This document shows positions 27,479-36,892 of a stretch of 64,000 nt of DNA, one piece after another; position 1 is the stretch's first letter; every line of letters begins with the position of its first letter. The notes beneath the pieces were generated by a model. That model was not told where the DNA came from. It saw nothing but the letters and a program-made list of their open reading frames with translations, and made no database searches. The DNA lies in the NCBI RefSeq assembly GCF_014207705.1, contig NZ_JACHIU010000001.1:1550001-1614000 (forward strand). The letters are read 5' to 3'. A program made the translations under genes and the position numbers. Source of the DNA: Sphaerisporangium rubeum (lineage in GTDB: Bacteria > Actinomycetota > Actinomycetes > Streptosporangiales > Streptosporangiaceae).

Positions 27479-28743
27479 CCGCCGTCTCCGAGGTCACCGC
27501 CGCGCCGCCGGCGCCGCCGTCCCGCCGCCTGGCGTTCGGCTGGCGTGCCGCGCTGCTCGGCGTGCTCGCTCTGCTCGTCATGATGTCGGTGGCCCGTGTG
27601 GTCACCGGCGCCAACGACATCACCTCGGCCGGCACGATCGGCGCCGCGCTCGGCCTCGCCGTGCCGATCGGCCTCGCCGCGCTCGGTGGTCTGTGGTCCG
27701 AACGCGCCGGCGTGGTCAACATCGGCCTCGAAGGCATGATGATCCTCGGCACCTGGTGCGGCGCGTGGGGTGCGCTGACGTTCGGCACCCCGTGGGCCGG
27801 CGTGGTCGCCGGTGCGCTCGGCGGCGCGCTCGGCGGGCTGCTGCACGCCGTCGTCACCGTGACCTTCGGCGTCGACCACATCATTTCCGGTGTCGCCATC
27901 AACATCCTCGGGCTCGGCGTCACGCAGTACCTGTCCAAACTGGTGTTCAGCAACATGAGCGGCGGCGGCGAGACGCAGTCCCCGCGCATCCCGTCCATCG
28001 ACACCGTCGGCATCCCCGGCATCGGGGACGGGTTGCGCAGCCTGGAGACCACCCACACGTTCCTGATCGCCGACCTCGCCGGAGTGCTGCGGGGCATAAC
28101 CCAGAACGTGTCGCTGTTCACGCTGGTCGCGATCCTGCTGGTGCCGCTCAGCTTCTACGTGCTGTGGCGCACCTCGTTCGGCCTGCGGCTGCGCGCGTGC
28201 GGCGAGCGTCCCGTGGCGGCCGAGTCGCTCGGCGTCAACGTCTACTACTACAAGTACCTCGCGGTGCTGATCTCCGGCGCGTTCGCCGGGCTCGGCGGCG
28301 CGTTCCTGTCCATCGTGGCCGCCGGCATCTACCGTGAGGGCCAGACCGGTGGCCGCGGCTTCATCGGCCTCGCCGCCATGATCTTCGGCAACTGGCGGCC
28401 GGGTGGCCTGGCCGGCGGCGCGCTGCTGTTCGGGTACACCGACGCGCTCCAACTGCGCCAAGGCGGCACGTCGGTGCACGCGCTGCTGCTGGTGGTCGCC
28501 ATGCTGCTCGCGGCGTTCGCGGTGTTCCAGCTCGTCAAGCAGGGCCGGGCCCGCGCGGCGCTGATCAGTGGTGTGTTCGCGGTCGCGGTGTTCGCGGTGT
28601 TCATGGTGACCGACACGGTCGCCGAGCAGTTCACCTCGTTCACCCCCCACCTGACCACGCTGCTGGTGCTGTCGCTCGCCTCGCAGCGGCTGCGCATGCC
28701 GGCCGCCGACGGACTGCCGTACCGGAAGGGACAGGCCAAGTGA
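27475..28743 (+). CDS. ABC transporter permease, nucleoside type (second)
   Basis: Second channel subunit, 422 residues. Conserved landmarks: LWSERAGVVNIGLEGMMILG, FGVDHIISGVAINILGLG, GLRLRACGERPVAAESLGVN and GGRGFIGLAAMIFGNW. Extra hydrophobic helices at the C-terminus (ALISGVFAVAVFAVFMVTD) make it longer than the first. GAAGGAG precedes the GTG. Its stop overlaps the cytidine deaminase start, tying transport directly to pyrimidine salvage. Confidence 0.94.
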   Translation: MTAVSEVTAAPPAPPSRRLAFGWRAALLGVLALLVMMSVARVVTGANDITSAGTIGAALGLAVPIGLAALGGLWSERAGVVNIGLEGMMILGTWCGAWGALTFGTPWAGVVAGALGGALGGLLHAVVTVTFGVDHIISGVAINILGLGVTQYLSKLVFSNMSGGGETQSPRIPSIDTVGIPGIGDGLRSLETTHTFLIADLAGVLRGITQNVSLFTLVAILLVPLSFYVLWRTSFGLRLRACGERPVAAESLGVNVYYYKYLAVLISGAFAGLGGAFLSIVAAGIYREGQTGGRGFIGLAAMIFGNWRPGGLAGGALLFGYTDALQLRQGGTSVHALLLVVAMLLAAFAVFQLVKQGRARAALISGVFAVAVFAVFMVTDTVAEQFTSFTPHLTTLLVLSLASQRLRMPAADGLPYRKGQAK

Positions 28744-29132
28744 CCCCTGACTGGGACGCGCTGCGTGAGGCCGCCGTCGAGGCGATGGGCCACGCGTACG
28801 CGCCGTACTCGAAGTTCCCCGTCGGCGCCGCGGCGCTCGTCGACGACGGCCGGATCGTGACCGGCTGCAACGTCGAGAACGCGTCCTACGGCCTGTCGCT
28901 GTGCGCCGAGTGCGGCCTCGTGTCCGCGCTGCACGCCTCAGGCGGCGGCACGCTGGTGGCGTTCACCTGCGTGGACGGCCACGGCGAGCTGCTCATGCCG
29001 TGCGGACGCTGCCGCCAGCTGCTGTACGAGAACGGCGGGCCGGAGCTGCTCGTGGAGACCCCCGAGGGGCCGTGGCGCATGGCCGACGTGCTGCCGTTCG
29101 CCTTCGGCCCCGAGAATTTGTCCCGCGACTGA
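28740..29132 (+). CDS. cdd: Cytidine deaminase
   Basis: Deaminates cytidine and deoxycytidine to uridine and deoxyuridine; 130 residues, the size of the tetrameric type. The zinc site is visible: CNVENASYG, the Cys and catalytic Glu in LCAECG, and the two-cysteine motif MPCGRCRQLL. The N-terminus has HAYAPYSKFPVGAA. The GTG overlaps the preceding permease stop by four bases. Its product can feed the phosphorylase encoded next. Confidence 0.96.
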   Translation: MTPDWDALREAAVEAMGHAYAPYSKFPVGAAALVDDGRIVTGCNVENASYGLSLCAECGLVSALHASGGGTLVAFTCVDGHGELLMPCGRCRQLLYENGGPELLVETPEGPWRMADVLPFAFGPENLSRD

Positions 29133-29162
29133 CCACCCGAGATCTGGAGCCTGAGACACCAC

Positions 29163-30440
29163 ATGGACGCGATCGACGTCATCACCACCAAGCGGGACCG
29201 CCACGAGCTGTCGGCCGAGCAGATCGCGTGGGTGGTGGACGCCTACACGCGCGGCCAGGTGGCCGAGGAGCAGATGGCGTCGCTCGCCATGGCGATCCTG
29301 CTCAACGGCATGAGCCGCGAGGAGATCCGCCGGTGGACCCAGGCGATGATCGATTCGGGGTCGCGCATGGACTGGTCGTCACTGGACCGGCCCACCACCG
29401 ACAAGCACTCCACCGGCGGCGTCGGCGACAAGATCACCTTGCCGCTCGCGCCGCTGGTGGCGTCCTGCGGCGCGTACGTGCCGCAACTGTCGGGCCGCGG
29501 GCTCGGCCACACCGGCGGCACGCTGGACAAGCTGGAGTCGATCCCCGGGTGGCGCGCGTCGCTGTCCAACGACGAGATGCTCGACGTGCTGCGCACGGCC
29601 GGCGCGGTGGTGTGCGCCGCCGGTGACGGACTCGCCCCCGCCGACAAGAAGCTGTACGCGCTGCGCGACGTCACCGGGACGGTGGAGTCGATCCCGCTGA
29701 TCGCGTCGTCCATCATGTCCAAGAAGATCGCCGAAGGCACCGGCGCGCTCGTGCTCGACGTCAAGGTCGGCTCCGGCGCCTTCATGAAGAACCTCGACCA
29801 CGCGCGCGAGCTGGCCCGCACCATGGTGGACCTCGGCACCGACCACGGTGTCACCACGGTCGCGCTGCTCACCGCCATGGACCGGCCTCTCGGCCTCGCC
29901 GTCGGTCACGCGCTGGAGGTCGAGGAGTCGGTCGAGGTCCTGTCCGGCGGCGGCCCCGCCGACGTCGTGGAGCTGACCGTCCGCCTGGCTCGCGAGATGC
30001 TCGACGCCGCCGGCATCTCAGGCAAGGACCCGGCCGACGCGCTCAAGGACGGCTCCGCGATGGACGCCTGGCGCCGCATGATCAGCGCGCAGGGTGGCGA
30101 CCCCGACGCGCCTCTTCCCACGGCCCCCGAGACCACGCGGGTCACCGCTCCGGCCACCGGTGTCCTGTCCCGGCTGGACGCCTACAAGGTCGGCGTGGCC
30201 GCCTGGCGGCTCGGCGCCGGTCGCGCGCGCAAGGAGGACACGGTCTCGGCCTCCGCCGGCATCACGCTGCACGCCAAGCCGGGGGACCACGTGGAGAAGG
30301 GCAGCCCGCTGCTGACCTTGCACACCGAGGACGCGGCCCGCTTCCCCCGCGCGCTCGCGACCCTTGAGGACGCCTACGCGGTGGGTGACGCCGCCGACCC
30401 GTCGCTGCTGCCGCTGATCATCGACCGCGTCACGGCCTGA
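29163..30440 (+). CDS. deoA: Thymidine phosphorylase
   Basis: Cleaves thymidine or deoxyuridine with phosphate to base and 2-deoxyribose-1-phosphate; 425 residues. The phosphate-binding KHSTGGVGDK and the signature SGRGLGHTGGTLDKLE identify the nucleoside phosphorylase II family; SSIMSKKIAEG and KVGSGAFMK line the pyrimidine site. A C-terminal alpha/beta domain (about 340-425) completes the fold. It is the last gene of the operon and is followed by a bidirectional terminator. Confidence 0.96.
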   Translation: MDAIDVITTKRDRHELSAEQIAWVVDAYTRGQVAEEQMASLAMAILLNGMSREEIRRWTQAMIDSGSRMDWSSLDRPTTDKHSTGGVGDKITLPLAPLVASCGAYVPQLSGRGLGHTGGTLDKLESIPGWRASLSNDEMLDVLRTAGAVVCAAGDGLAPADKKLYALRDVTGTVESIPLIASSIMSKKIAEGTGALVLDVKVGSGAFMKNLDHARELARTMVDLGTDHGVTTVALLTAMDRPLGLAVGHALEVEESVEVLSGGGPADVVELTVRLAREMLDAAGISGKDPADALKDGSAMDAWRRMISAQGGDPDAPLPTAPETTRVTAPATGVLSRLDAYKVGVAAWRLGAGRARKEDTVSASAGITLHAKPGDHVEKGSPLLTLHTEDAARFPRALATLEDAYAVGDAADPSLLPLIIDRVTA

Positions 30441-30451
30441 CGTACCGCCTC

Positions 30452-30478
30452 GGCGCCGGTCAGTGGTGGACCGGCGCC
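30452..30478. terminator. Bidirectional terminator between deoA and marR
   Basis: A 10-bp perfect stem (GGCGCCGGTC 30452-30461 with 30469-30478) and 7-base loop, 12 bases after deoA and overlapping the marR stop codon. Confidence 0.75.
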
Positions 30479-30837
30479 TTGGCGCGCAGCACCGCGCGGT
30501 GGGTGGGGAGGGCTTCGGCGTGGCGCGCGCGGCCGGCGTCGGTGATGGTGACGTAGACGCCGCGGCGGTCCTGCACGCACATGTCGCGGCAGACGAGACC
30601 GGCCTTCTCCAGGCGTGAGATGAGGCGGGACAGCGCGCTCTGGCTCAGGTGGACCACGTCGGCGAGCTCCTGGACGCGGTGTTTGCCGCTCTCGGACTCG
30701 CACATGTGGTCGAGGACCTCGAACTCGCTGACTCCGAGGTCGTGTTTGTCGCCGAGCTCACGCTCCAGAGCGCACCAGGTCACGGCGTGCCTGGCGAGCA
30801 GCTCGCGCCAGGACGCGACCACATCGACGTCGTCCAT
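30460..30837 (-). CDS. MarR-family transcriptional regulator
   Basis: Dimeric winged-helix repressor type, about 125 residues. The DNA-binding region has VQELADVVHLSQSALSRLI followed by RLEKAGLVCRD and a beta wing with RRGVYVTITDAGR. It is divergent from an MFS efflux gene, the common arrangement in which MarR represses the pump and itself. I choose the ATG at 30837; no ribosome site is present but TATAGT lies six bases upstream, consistent with a leaderless transcript. The longer start at 30861 would run through the -10. Confidence 0.9.
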   Translation of the reverse strand: MDDVDVVASWRELLARHAVTWCALERELGDKHDLGVSEFEVLDHMCESESGKHRVQELADVVHLSQSALSRLISRLEKAGLVCRDMCVQDRRGVYVTITDAGRARHAEALPTHRAVLRAKAPVHH

Positions 30838-30850
30838 GACCGGACTATAG

Positions 30851-30910
30851 CATGCACACACAATAGATGCATCGGAATTAAATGCTTGTGCATTGAATGC
30901 ATGTGCATGT
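30851..30910. promoter_or_regulatory. Divergent operator region with TGCAT palindromes
   Basis: This 60-base stretch is strikingly AT-rich for the window. It holds GATGCATC (30866-30873), AATGC/GCATT around TTGT (30881-30894), the 13-bp palindrome TGCATTGAATGCA (30889-30901), and outer arms CATGCACA (30851-30858) and TGTGCATG (30903-30910). Candidate -10 boxes TATAGT (minus) and TAGTGT (plus) flank it. Most likely the MarR binding sites. Confidence 0.65.
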
Positions 30911-30923
30911 AGTGTCTCGGCCC

Positions 30924-32360
30924 ATGAACCTCTCGTCTCACACCGGACGCTGGGACGCGCGCCTGTGGGGTGCGCTCACCGTGCTCTGCGCTGTGATCTT
31001 CCTCGACGCGCTCGATGTCTCGATGGTGGGAGTGGCGCTGCCGTCGATCCAAGCCGACCTCGGCCTGTCCACCTCGACGCTCCAATGGGTCGTCAGCGGC
31101 TACGTGCTCGGGTACGGCGGCCTGCTGCTCCTCGGCGGCCGTGCCGCGGACCTGCTCGGCCGCCGCCGCGTGTTCCTCACGGCGCTCGGGGTCTTCGCCG
31201 TCGCGTCCCTGCTCGGCGGGCTCGTCGACGACGGTGGCCTGCTCATCGCCGCCAGGTTCGTCAAAGGCATCAGCGCCGCGTTCACCGCGCCTGCCGCGCT
31301 GTCCATCATCACCACGACGTTCGCCGAAGGTCCCGCGCGCAACCGCGCGCTCAGCATCTTCACCGCCAGCGGCGCCAGCGGCTTCTCCCTCGGCCTCGTG
31401 CTGTCGGGCCTGCTCACCGAGATCGGCTGGCGCTGGACGTTCCTGATGCCGGTCCCCGTCGCCGTCATCGCACTGGTCGCGGCCCTGCCGCTGCTGCCGC
31501 GCCACTCGGGGGAGCAGCGCGCCACCGGCGGGTACGACCTGGCCGGCGCCGCCACCATCACGTTCGGCATGCTGCTGCTGGTGTTCGCCGTCGTCCGCGC
31601 ACCCGAGACCGGCTGGGGATCGGTCACCACGATCGGCACGCTCGCCGCCGCCGTCGCGCTGCTCGCCGTGTTCGTCGTCATCGAGACGCGGGTCAGGCAC
31701 CCCCTCGTGCGGTTCGGCATCCTGCGCTCCGGGCCGCTGGTGCGGGCCAACCTCGGGCTCGTGGTGCTGTTCGGGTCGTACGTCGCCTTCCAGTTCGTCG
31801 CCATGCAGTACTTCCAGAACCTGCTCGGCTGGTCGGCGCTGCACACCGCGCTCGTGTTCCTTCCCGCCGGCCTCATCGTCGCCGTGACGTCCACCAAGAT
31901 GGGGGACCTCGCCGACCGGTTCGGCACCGCGCGGCTCATCGTCATCGGGTCGGCGTCCCTGGCCGCCGGGTACGGCGTGTTCCTGTTCGCCGGTCCCGCG
32001 CCGAGCCTCGGCCTGCTGCTCCCCGGCATGGCGCTGATCGGCGTCTCGTTCGCCCTGACCTTCCCCTCGCTCAACATCCAGGCCACCGCCGGGGTGGCCG
32101 ACGACGAACAGGGGCTCGCGTCCGGGCTGCTCAACACCTCAGGTCAGGTCGGCGGGGCACTGATCCTCGCGGTCGTGACCGCCGTGGCGACCGCCGGCGG
32201 GGGCGCGGTCACCATGGCGGCGATCCGGCCGTCGTTCGCACTGTGCGCCGCCGTCGCGCTGGCCGGCCTCGGCATCGCGGTCACCGGTGTCCTGCGCGCC
32301 AGGACCACCGCCGCGACGCCGGTGCCGGAGCCCGTACGGGAGGTCGTCGAGGCCGTCTGA
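30924..32360 (+). CDS. MFS drug-efflux transporter (DHA2, 14-helix type)
   Basis: Proton-driven exporter of 478 residues. Motif A-like GGRAADLLGRRRVF, LDALDVSMVGVALPSIQADL in the first helix (motif D1) and ASGASGFSLGLVLSGLL (motif C) place it in the DHA2 multidrug family; about 14 hydrophobic segments. The ATG at 30924 begins MNLSSHTG. No ribosome site is present, and TAGTGT lies seven bases upstream, so it may be translated from a leaderless message. Regulated presumably by the divergent MarR. Substrate unknown. Confidence 0.92.
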   Translation: MNLSSHTGRWDARLWGALTVLCAVIFLDALDVSMVGVALPSIQADLGLSTSTLQWVVSGYVLGYGGLLLLGGRAADLLGRRRVFLTALGVFAVASLLGGLVDDGGLLIAARFVKGISAAFTAPAALSIITTTFAEGPARNRALSIFTASGASGFSLGLVLSGLLTEIGWRWTFLMPVPVAVIALVAALPLLPRHSGEQRATGGYDLAGAATITFGMLLLVFAVVRAPETGWGSVTTIGTLAAAVALLAVFVVIETRVRHPLVRFGILRSGPLVRANLGLVVLFGSYVAFQFVAMQYFQNLLGWSALHTALVFLPAGLIVAVTSTKMGDLADRFGTARLIVIGSASLAAGYGVFLFAGPAPSLGLLLPGMALIGVSFALTFPSLNIQATAGVADDEQGLASGLLNTSGQVGGALILAVVTAVATAGGGAVTMAAIRPSFALCAAVALAGLGIAVTGVLRARTTAATPVPEPVREVVEAV

Positions 32361-32381
32361 CCCGGGGTCGTACGGGGGAGA

Positions 32382-32412
32382 AGCCCCCCGGCGTGCGGGA
32401 CGCCGGGGGGCT
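32382..32412 (+). terminator. Strong terminator after the MFS gene
   Basis: A 13-bp perfect stem (32382-32394 with 32400-32412, AGCCCCCCGGCGT) and 5-base loop, then TTCGGGTTTT. Confidence 0.9.
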
Positions 32413-32547
32413 TTCGGGTTTTCGTCCGCCGGTGTCCCTCGACCCAGGCGATACGTTTCCGTCTGGTTGGGTTTTCAGGTGAACTTCTGAGGCATGCTCC
32501 GCATCACATCGAGTAGGTGACACCCCGCCGAGGAAGCCGAGGTCCCC

Positions 32548-33246
32548 ATGAGAAGGCTCGCCGTCGCCGCCGCACTCGTCCCCCTGGCGTTCGCCGCCGC
32601 GTGCGGCGGGACCCCCGGGTCGCCGCCTGCCGCCACCGCGACGGTCGCGCCGACCCCGCAGACGCCGAACCCCAGCGCCGAACCCACCACCGGACCGACC
32701 GCCGAGCCCACCGCCGCACCCACGGTGTCCGCGAGCACCATCCCCGCGCCGGCGTCCCCCACCACGACCGTCCCCGCGCCGTCGTCCACCGGCCCCGGTG
32801 CGCCGACCTCCACCGAACAGGTCAAGGTGACCCGCACGCCGGAACGTCCGCCGCTGGTCACCGGCATCCGTACCGCCGCGCACGCCGACAAGGGCTTCGA
32901 CCGGGTGGTCGTCGACCTGCGCGGAGCGCGCACCGGGTACACCGTGGGGTATGTGCGGCAGGTCGTCCAGGACGGCTCAGGCGACGTCGTCCCCATGAAG
33001 GGTGACGCGTTCCTGCAGATCACGCTCACCCCCGCGCAGGCGCACAGCGAGAGCGGCAAGCCGACACTCGGCCGCACGCCGGTGCTGAACGCCGAGCTCG
33101 TCAACGTGCGCGGCGTCCTGCCGGTCGGGGACTTCGAAGGGGTCGTCACCGTCGCGATCGGGCTGCGGCACCGCGCCGGGTTCCGGGTCTTCGAGCAGCG
33201 GGACCCCGCGCGGCTGGTCGTGGACATCGCGCACCGGCGTGCCTGA
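32548..33246 (+). CDS. Lipoprotein with an AMIN-like domain
   Basis: Cell-surface lipoprotein of 232 residues. The signal ends LAFAAAC (lipidated Cys19); a long Pro/Thr/Ala tether follows (about 20-100). The globular part (about 105-232) has [26 protein letters not shown] and a closing [17 protein letters not shown], the pattern of the AMIN-like domain found in actinomycete lipoproteins. AMIN domains target proteins to the envelope; no enzyme motif is seen. GAGG lies eight bases before the ATG. The gene precedes add but is separated by 38 bases and its own likely promoter. Confidence 0.8.
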   Translation: MRRLAVAAALVPLAFAAACGGTPGSPPAATATVAPTPQTPNPSAEPTTGPTAEPTAAPTVSASTIPAPASPTTTVPAPSSTGPGAPTSTEQVKVTRTPERPPLVTGIRTAAHADKGFDRVVVDLRGARTGYTVGYVRQVVQDGSGDVVPMKGDAFLQITLTPAQAHSESGKPTLGRTPVLNAELVNVRGVLPVGDFEGVVTVAIGLRHRAGFRVFEQRDPARLVVDIAHRRA

Positions 33247-33284
33247 CGGTGCGGCCCCCGCCGCCGCTTCCGTACGATGATGCG

Positions 33285-34364
33285 ATGACACAGCAGCCCA
33301 CCTTCGACGAGATCCGCCGAGCCCCCAAAGTACTTCTGCACGACCATCTCGACGGTGGCCTGCGACCCCAGACGATCATCGACCTGGCCCGTGAGAGCGG
33401 GTACGACAGACTGCCGGCCACCGAGGCCGGCGCGCTCGGCGACTGGTTCCGCGAGGCGGCGGACTCCGGTTCGCTGGAGCGGTACCTGGAGACGTTCGCG
33501 CACACCGTCGGCGTCATGCAGACCCGTGAGGCACTGGTGCGTGTCGCGGCCGAGTGCGCGCAGGACCTCGCCGACGACGGCGTCGTGTACGCCGAGGTGC
33601 GGTACGCGCCTGAGCTGCACACCTCCGGCGGCCTCAGCCTCGACCAGGTGGTGCAGGCCGTGCTCGACGGCTTCCGCGAAGGGTCGGACGGCCGGGGGAT
33701 CCGGGTGAACAGCCTGCTCACCGCGATGCGCCACCAGGCGCGCTCCATGGAGATCGCCGAGCTTGCCGTCCGGTACCGCGACGTCGGCGTCGCCGGGTTC
33801 GACATCGCCGGCGCGGAGGCCGGGTACCCGCCGACCCGCCACCTCGACGCCTTCGAGTACCTCCAGCGGGAGAACTCCCACTTCACCATCCACGCGGGGG
33901 AGGGCTTCGGGCTGCCGTCCATCTGGCAGGCCATCCAGTGGTGCGGCGCCGACCGGCTCGGCCACGGCGTGCGCATCATCGACGACATCCAGGTCGCCTC
34001 GGACGGCACCGCCAAGCTCGGACGGCTCGCGGCGTACGTACGGGACAAGCGGATCCCGCTGGAGATGTGCCCCACGTCCAACCTGCAGACCGGCGCGGCG
34101 TCGTCCCTCGCCGACCACCCCATCGGGCTGCTGCGGCGGCTGTACTTCCGGGTGACCGTCAACACCGACAACCGCCTGATGAGCGGCACCAGCGTGTCCA
34201 AGGAGTTCGCCGGTCTCGTCGACGCGTTCGGGTACGGATGGGATGACCTACAGTGGTTCACGGTGAACGCCATGAAGTCGGCGTTCCTCCCGTTCGACGA
34301 GCGACTCGCCATCATCAACGGCGTCATCAAGCCCGGTTTCGCGCAGCTCAAGTGGCAGGCTTGA
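33285..34364 (+). CDS. add: Adenosine deaminase
   Basis: Deaminates adenosine and deoxyadenosine to inosine and deoxyinosine; 359 residues, cytosolic. Metal ligands are in [10 protein letters not shown] (HxH) and [10 protein letters not shown]; the catalytic Glu is in that HAGEG, with a further His in RLGHGVRI and the Asp pair in [20 protein letters not shown] is also characteristic. The ATG at 33285 has no ribosome site but TACGAT six bases before it, so leaderless expression is likely. Product inosine suits the purine nucleoside phosphorylase encoded 2.5 kb downstream. Confidence 0.96.
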   Translation: MTQQPTFDEIRRAPKVLLHDHLDGGLRPQTIIDLARESGYDRLPATEAGALGDWFREAADSGSLERYLETFAHTVGVMQTREALVRVAAECAQDLADDGVVYAEVRYAPELHTSGGLSLDQVVQAVLDGFREGSDGRGIRVNSLLTAMRHQARSMEIAELAVRYRDVGVAGFDIAGAEAGYPPTRHLDAFEYLQRENSHFTIHAGEGFGLPSIWQAIQWCGADRLGHGVRIIDDIQVASDGTAKLGRLAAYVRDKRIPLEMCPTSNLQTGAASSLADHPIGLLRRLYFRVTVNTDNRLMSGTSVSKEFAGLVDAFGYGWDDLQWFTVNAMKSAFLPFDERLAIINGVIKPGFAQLKWQA

Positions 34365-34430
34365 GCATCGCCCCGAAGGCGTTAGCGTGGTGAACGCCCC
34401 GCGTAACGGAGAGGTATCGGTGAGCGAGCC

Positions 34431-35048
34431 GTGAAGCCGCAGATATTCAGATCCACGATCGCCTGGGTCCTCGGCTGGTTGTGGATGGCCTTCGCCGCCT
34501 TCAACGCCGTCGACCTCATCCTCAACGGCCGCATCCCCTCCGCACTGGTCGCCGGCGCCGTCCTCGCCGTCCTCACCGCCGCCGTCTACATCGGCTGCCT
34601 CCGCCCCGGCATCCTCCCCAGAGAAGACGGCATTCTGGTCCGCAACCCCCTGCGCAACATCTTCATCCCGTGGAAAGCCGTCGACAACATCCACGTCTCC
34701 CACGCCATAGTCATCGAGTCCGGCGACGAGTCCGTCCGCTGCTGGACCCCCCAGTCCAGCGCCAGGGAACGCGCCAAAGCCACCCGCCGCGGCACCACCG
34801 TCCCCACCCCCTCCGGCCGCTACCCCACCACCCACCCCCAACTCCCCAAACCCCAACAAGATGCCGCCAAAGCCTTCACCGGCCGCACCCACGCCGACTG
34901 GGTGGCCCAACAACTGACAGAAACCGCCACCCAGAAATCCCGCCTCCCCGGCGACCCCCTCCCCCTGACCACAACCTGGTCCCCCTCAGCCCTGGGAGCC
35001 CTCGCCGCCGCCCTGATCCTGGTGATTGCCGCCTTGATCACCGCCTGA
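34431..35048 (+). CDS. Membrane protein with a PH-like domain
   Basis: Protein of 205 residues with two N-terminal helices (TIAWVLGWLWMAFAAFNAV, LVAGAVLAVLTAAVYIG), a bacterial PH-like domain facing the cytosol (about 70-105; REDGILVRNPLRNIFIPW, then VDNIHVSHAIVIES) and one C-terminal helix (LGALAAALILVIAALI). Function unknown. A ribosome site GGAGAGG is placed not for this GTG (34431) but for a GTG at 34420 that opens only MSEP and stops at 34434, overlapping this start. Translation may be coupled, or a base is missing and the true N-terminus begins MSEP. Confidence 0.75.
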   Translation: MKPQIFRSTIAWVLGWLWMAFAAFNAVDLILNGRIPSALVAGAVLAVLTAAVYIGCLRPGILPREDGILVRNPLRNIFIPWKAVDNIHVSHAIVIESGDESVRCWTPQSSARERAKATRRGTTVPTPSGRYPTTHPQLPKPQQDAAKAFTGRTHADWVAQQLTETATQKSRLPGDPLPLTTTWSPSALGALAAALILVIAALITA

Positions 35049-35230
35049 CCGAGCCGTGCCGCCTGTCGGCTGTGCCGCCTTGATCACCCCCGCACTCAGC
35101 CGCGCTGCTGGTCGGCTGTGCCGCCATGGATCGCGGCGTCCCCTGATCCCCGTCCATGTCGGAGCTTCTCCCGGCGCCGCGACGGCGGGAACCATCTATG
35201 GCGAAGCCGGCGCCGTCGTACGGCGGGTCG

Positions 35231-36892
35231 TCACAGGTGGAGGAGTCGGCTGAGGTCGGACTTCAGGGTGTCCAGGTCGTGGGAGGCCTGGCGGCGAGCC
35301 TGGGGGACGTCCTCGGAGGTGGGGACGGGGACGACGACCTCCAGGTAGCACTTGAGTTTGGGTTCGGTGCCGGAGGGGCGGATGATCACGCGTGCGTCGC
35401 CGGACAGGACGTAGCGGAGTGCGTCGGTGGGGGGGAGGCCGTCGAGGCCGGTGGTGAAGTCGTCGGTGGACAGGACTCGGCGGCCGGCGAGTTCCGTAGG
35501 GGGAGTGGCACGTAGACGGGTCATCGCGTCGGTGATCAGGGAGAGGTCGGCGACGCGGACGGAGAGGGGGGACGTCGCGTGCAGGCCGTAACGGACGGCC
35601 TGGTCGTCGAGCAGGTCGGACAGGGTGCGACCTTCGGTGGCGGCGGACGCGGCCAGCGCGGCGACCGTCAGGGCCGCGCCGATGCCGTCCTTGTCGCGGA
35701 CCGGCAGACCCTCGTCGGACCCGACGGTGTAGCCGAGGGCCTCTTCATAGCCGAACACCATGCCGTCCCCGGCCTTCACGATCCACTTGAAGCCGGTGAG
35801 GGTCTCGGCGTGCCGCACCCCGTGCGCCGCGGCGATCTTCCCGAGCAGCGACGACGACACGATGGACGCGGCCACCAGCCGATCAGGGGCCGACGTCCGC
35901 GTGATGACGTACTCCCCGAGCAGCCCTCCGACCTCGTCCCCGGTCAGCATGCGGAACCCGCCGTCGGCCGGCACGCCGACCGCGCACCGGTCGGCATCGG
36001 GATCGTTGGCGATGATCAGGTCGGCCCCGGCGCGAGCGGCGAGCCCAAGCGCCAGATCCATGGCCCCGGGCTCCTCAGGATTGGGGAACGCCACCGTCGG
36101 AAAATCCGGATCAGGCGTGAACTGCGCCTCCACCGGCACCGGCTCGGCGAAGCCGGCCGCCGCGAAGGCACGCAGCAACAGCTCCCCACCCACCCCGTGC
36201 AGCGGTGTGTACACGACCTTGAGATCACGTGCCGACCCCAGCGGCAACGATCGGACCGCCGCCAGGTACGGCTCCACGATCGCGGCGTCGGTCAGCGTCT
36301 CCCACCTCGACCCGAGCGGCAGCCGGTCCACGGCTCCCACCGAGTCGATCGCCGCCGAGATCTCGGTGTCCAGCGGCGGCACGATCTGGGCCCCGTCCCC
36401 CCAGTACACCTTGTACCCGTTGTCCCGAGGCGGGTTGTGCGACGCCGTGACCATCACTCCGGCGTCCGCGCCGAGATGCCGCACCGCGAACGCCAGCACC
36501 GGCGTCGGCCAGTGCTCGGCCATCAGCGACACCCGCAACCCCGCGCCGGTCAGCACCGCCGCCGAGTCCCGCGCGAATGTCGAAGACATGTGCCGCGCGT
36601 CATACCCGATCACCACATGCCGTCCGGCACCGAGCCGCGCCGCCAGCCCGGCCGCGGCGCGCATCACCGTCACACGGTTCATCCGGCCGGGCCCGGCCCC
36701 GAGCTCCCCCCGCAGCCCGGCCGTCCCGAACTCCAGCTTCCCCTCGAACCGGTCCGCCAGCGCCGCGTCGTCCCCCCGCGCGAGGAGGTCCGCCAGCTCC
36801 TCACGGGTCGCCGGATCGGGATCCTGCGCGAGCCACGCACGCGCACGCTCCCGCAGCTCTTCCACCCCTGACACCTCTCCGGTGGCCGTCAC
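35231..36892 (-). CDS. Phosphohexomutase-family enzyme (phospho-sugar mutase)
   Basis: Alpha-D-phosphohexomutase of 553 residues. Four-domain layout with the phosphoserine loop in VMVTASHNPPRDNGYKVYWG, metal loop NDPDADR, sugar loop GYEEALGYTVGSDEG and a C-terminal phosphate loop RPSGTEPKLK. The N-terminus FGTAGLRGELGAGPGRMN is typical of the PgcA/PMM2-like group. Annotated in relatives as phosphomannomutase, but its GTGA overlap with the purine nucleoside phosphorylase gene suggests it may also, or instead, convert ribose-1-phosphate to ribose-5-phosphate. Activity on pentose phosphates is inference. Confidence 0.93.
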   Translation of the reverse strand: MTATGEVSGVEELRERARAWLAQDPDPATREELADLLARGDDAALADRFEGKLEFGTAGLRGELGAGPGRMNRVTVMRAAAGLAARLGAGRHVVIGYDARHMSSTFARDSAAVLTGAGLRVSLMAEHWPTPVLAFAVRHLGADAGVMVTASHNPPRDNGYKVYWGDGAQIVPPLDTEISAAIDSVGAVDRLPLGSRWETLTDAAIVEPYLAAVRSLPLGSARDLKVVYTPLHGVGGELLLRAFAAAGFAEPVPVEAQFTPDPDFPTVAFPNPEEPGAMDLALGLAARAGADLIIANDPDADRCAVGVPADGGFRMLTGDEVGGLLGEYVITRTSAPDRLVAASIVSSSLLGKIAAAHGVRHAETLTGFKWIVKAGDGMVFGYEEALGYTVGSDEGLPVRDKDGIGAALTVAALAASAATEGRTLSDLLDDQAVRYGLHATSPLSVRVADLSLITDAMTRLRATPPTELAGRRVLSTDDFTTGLDGLPPTDALRYVLSGDARVIIRPSGTEPKLKCYLEVVVPVPTSEDVPQARRQASHDLDTLKSDLSRLLHL

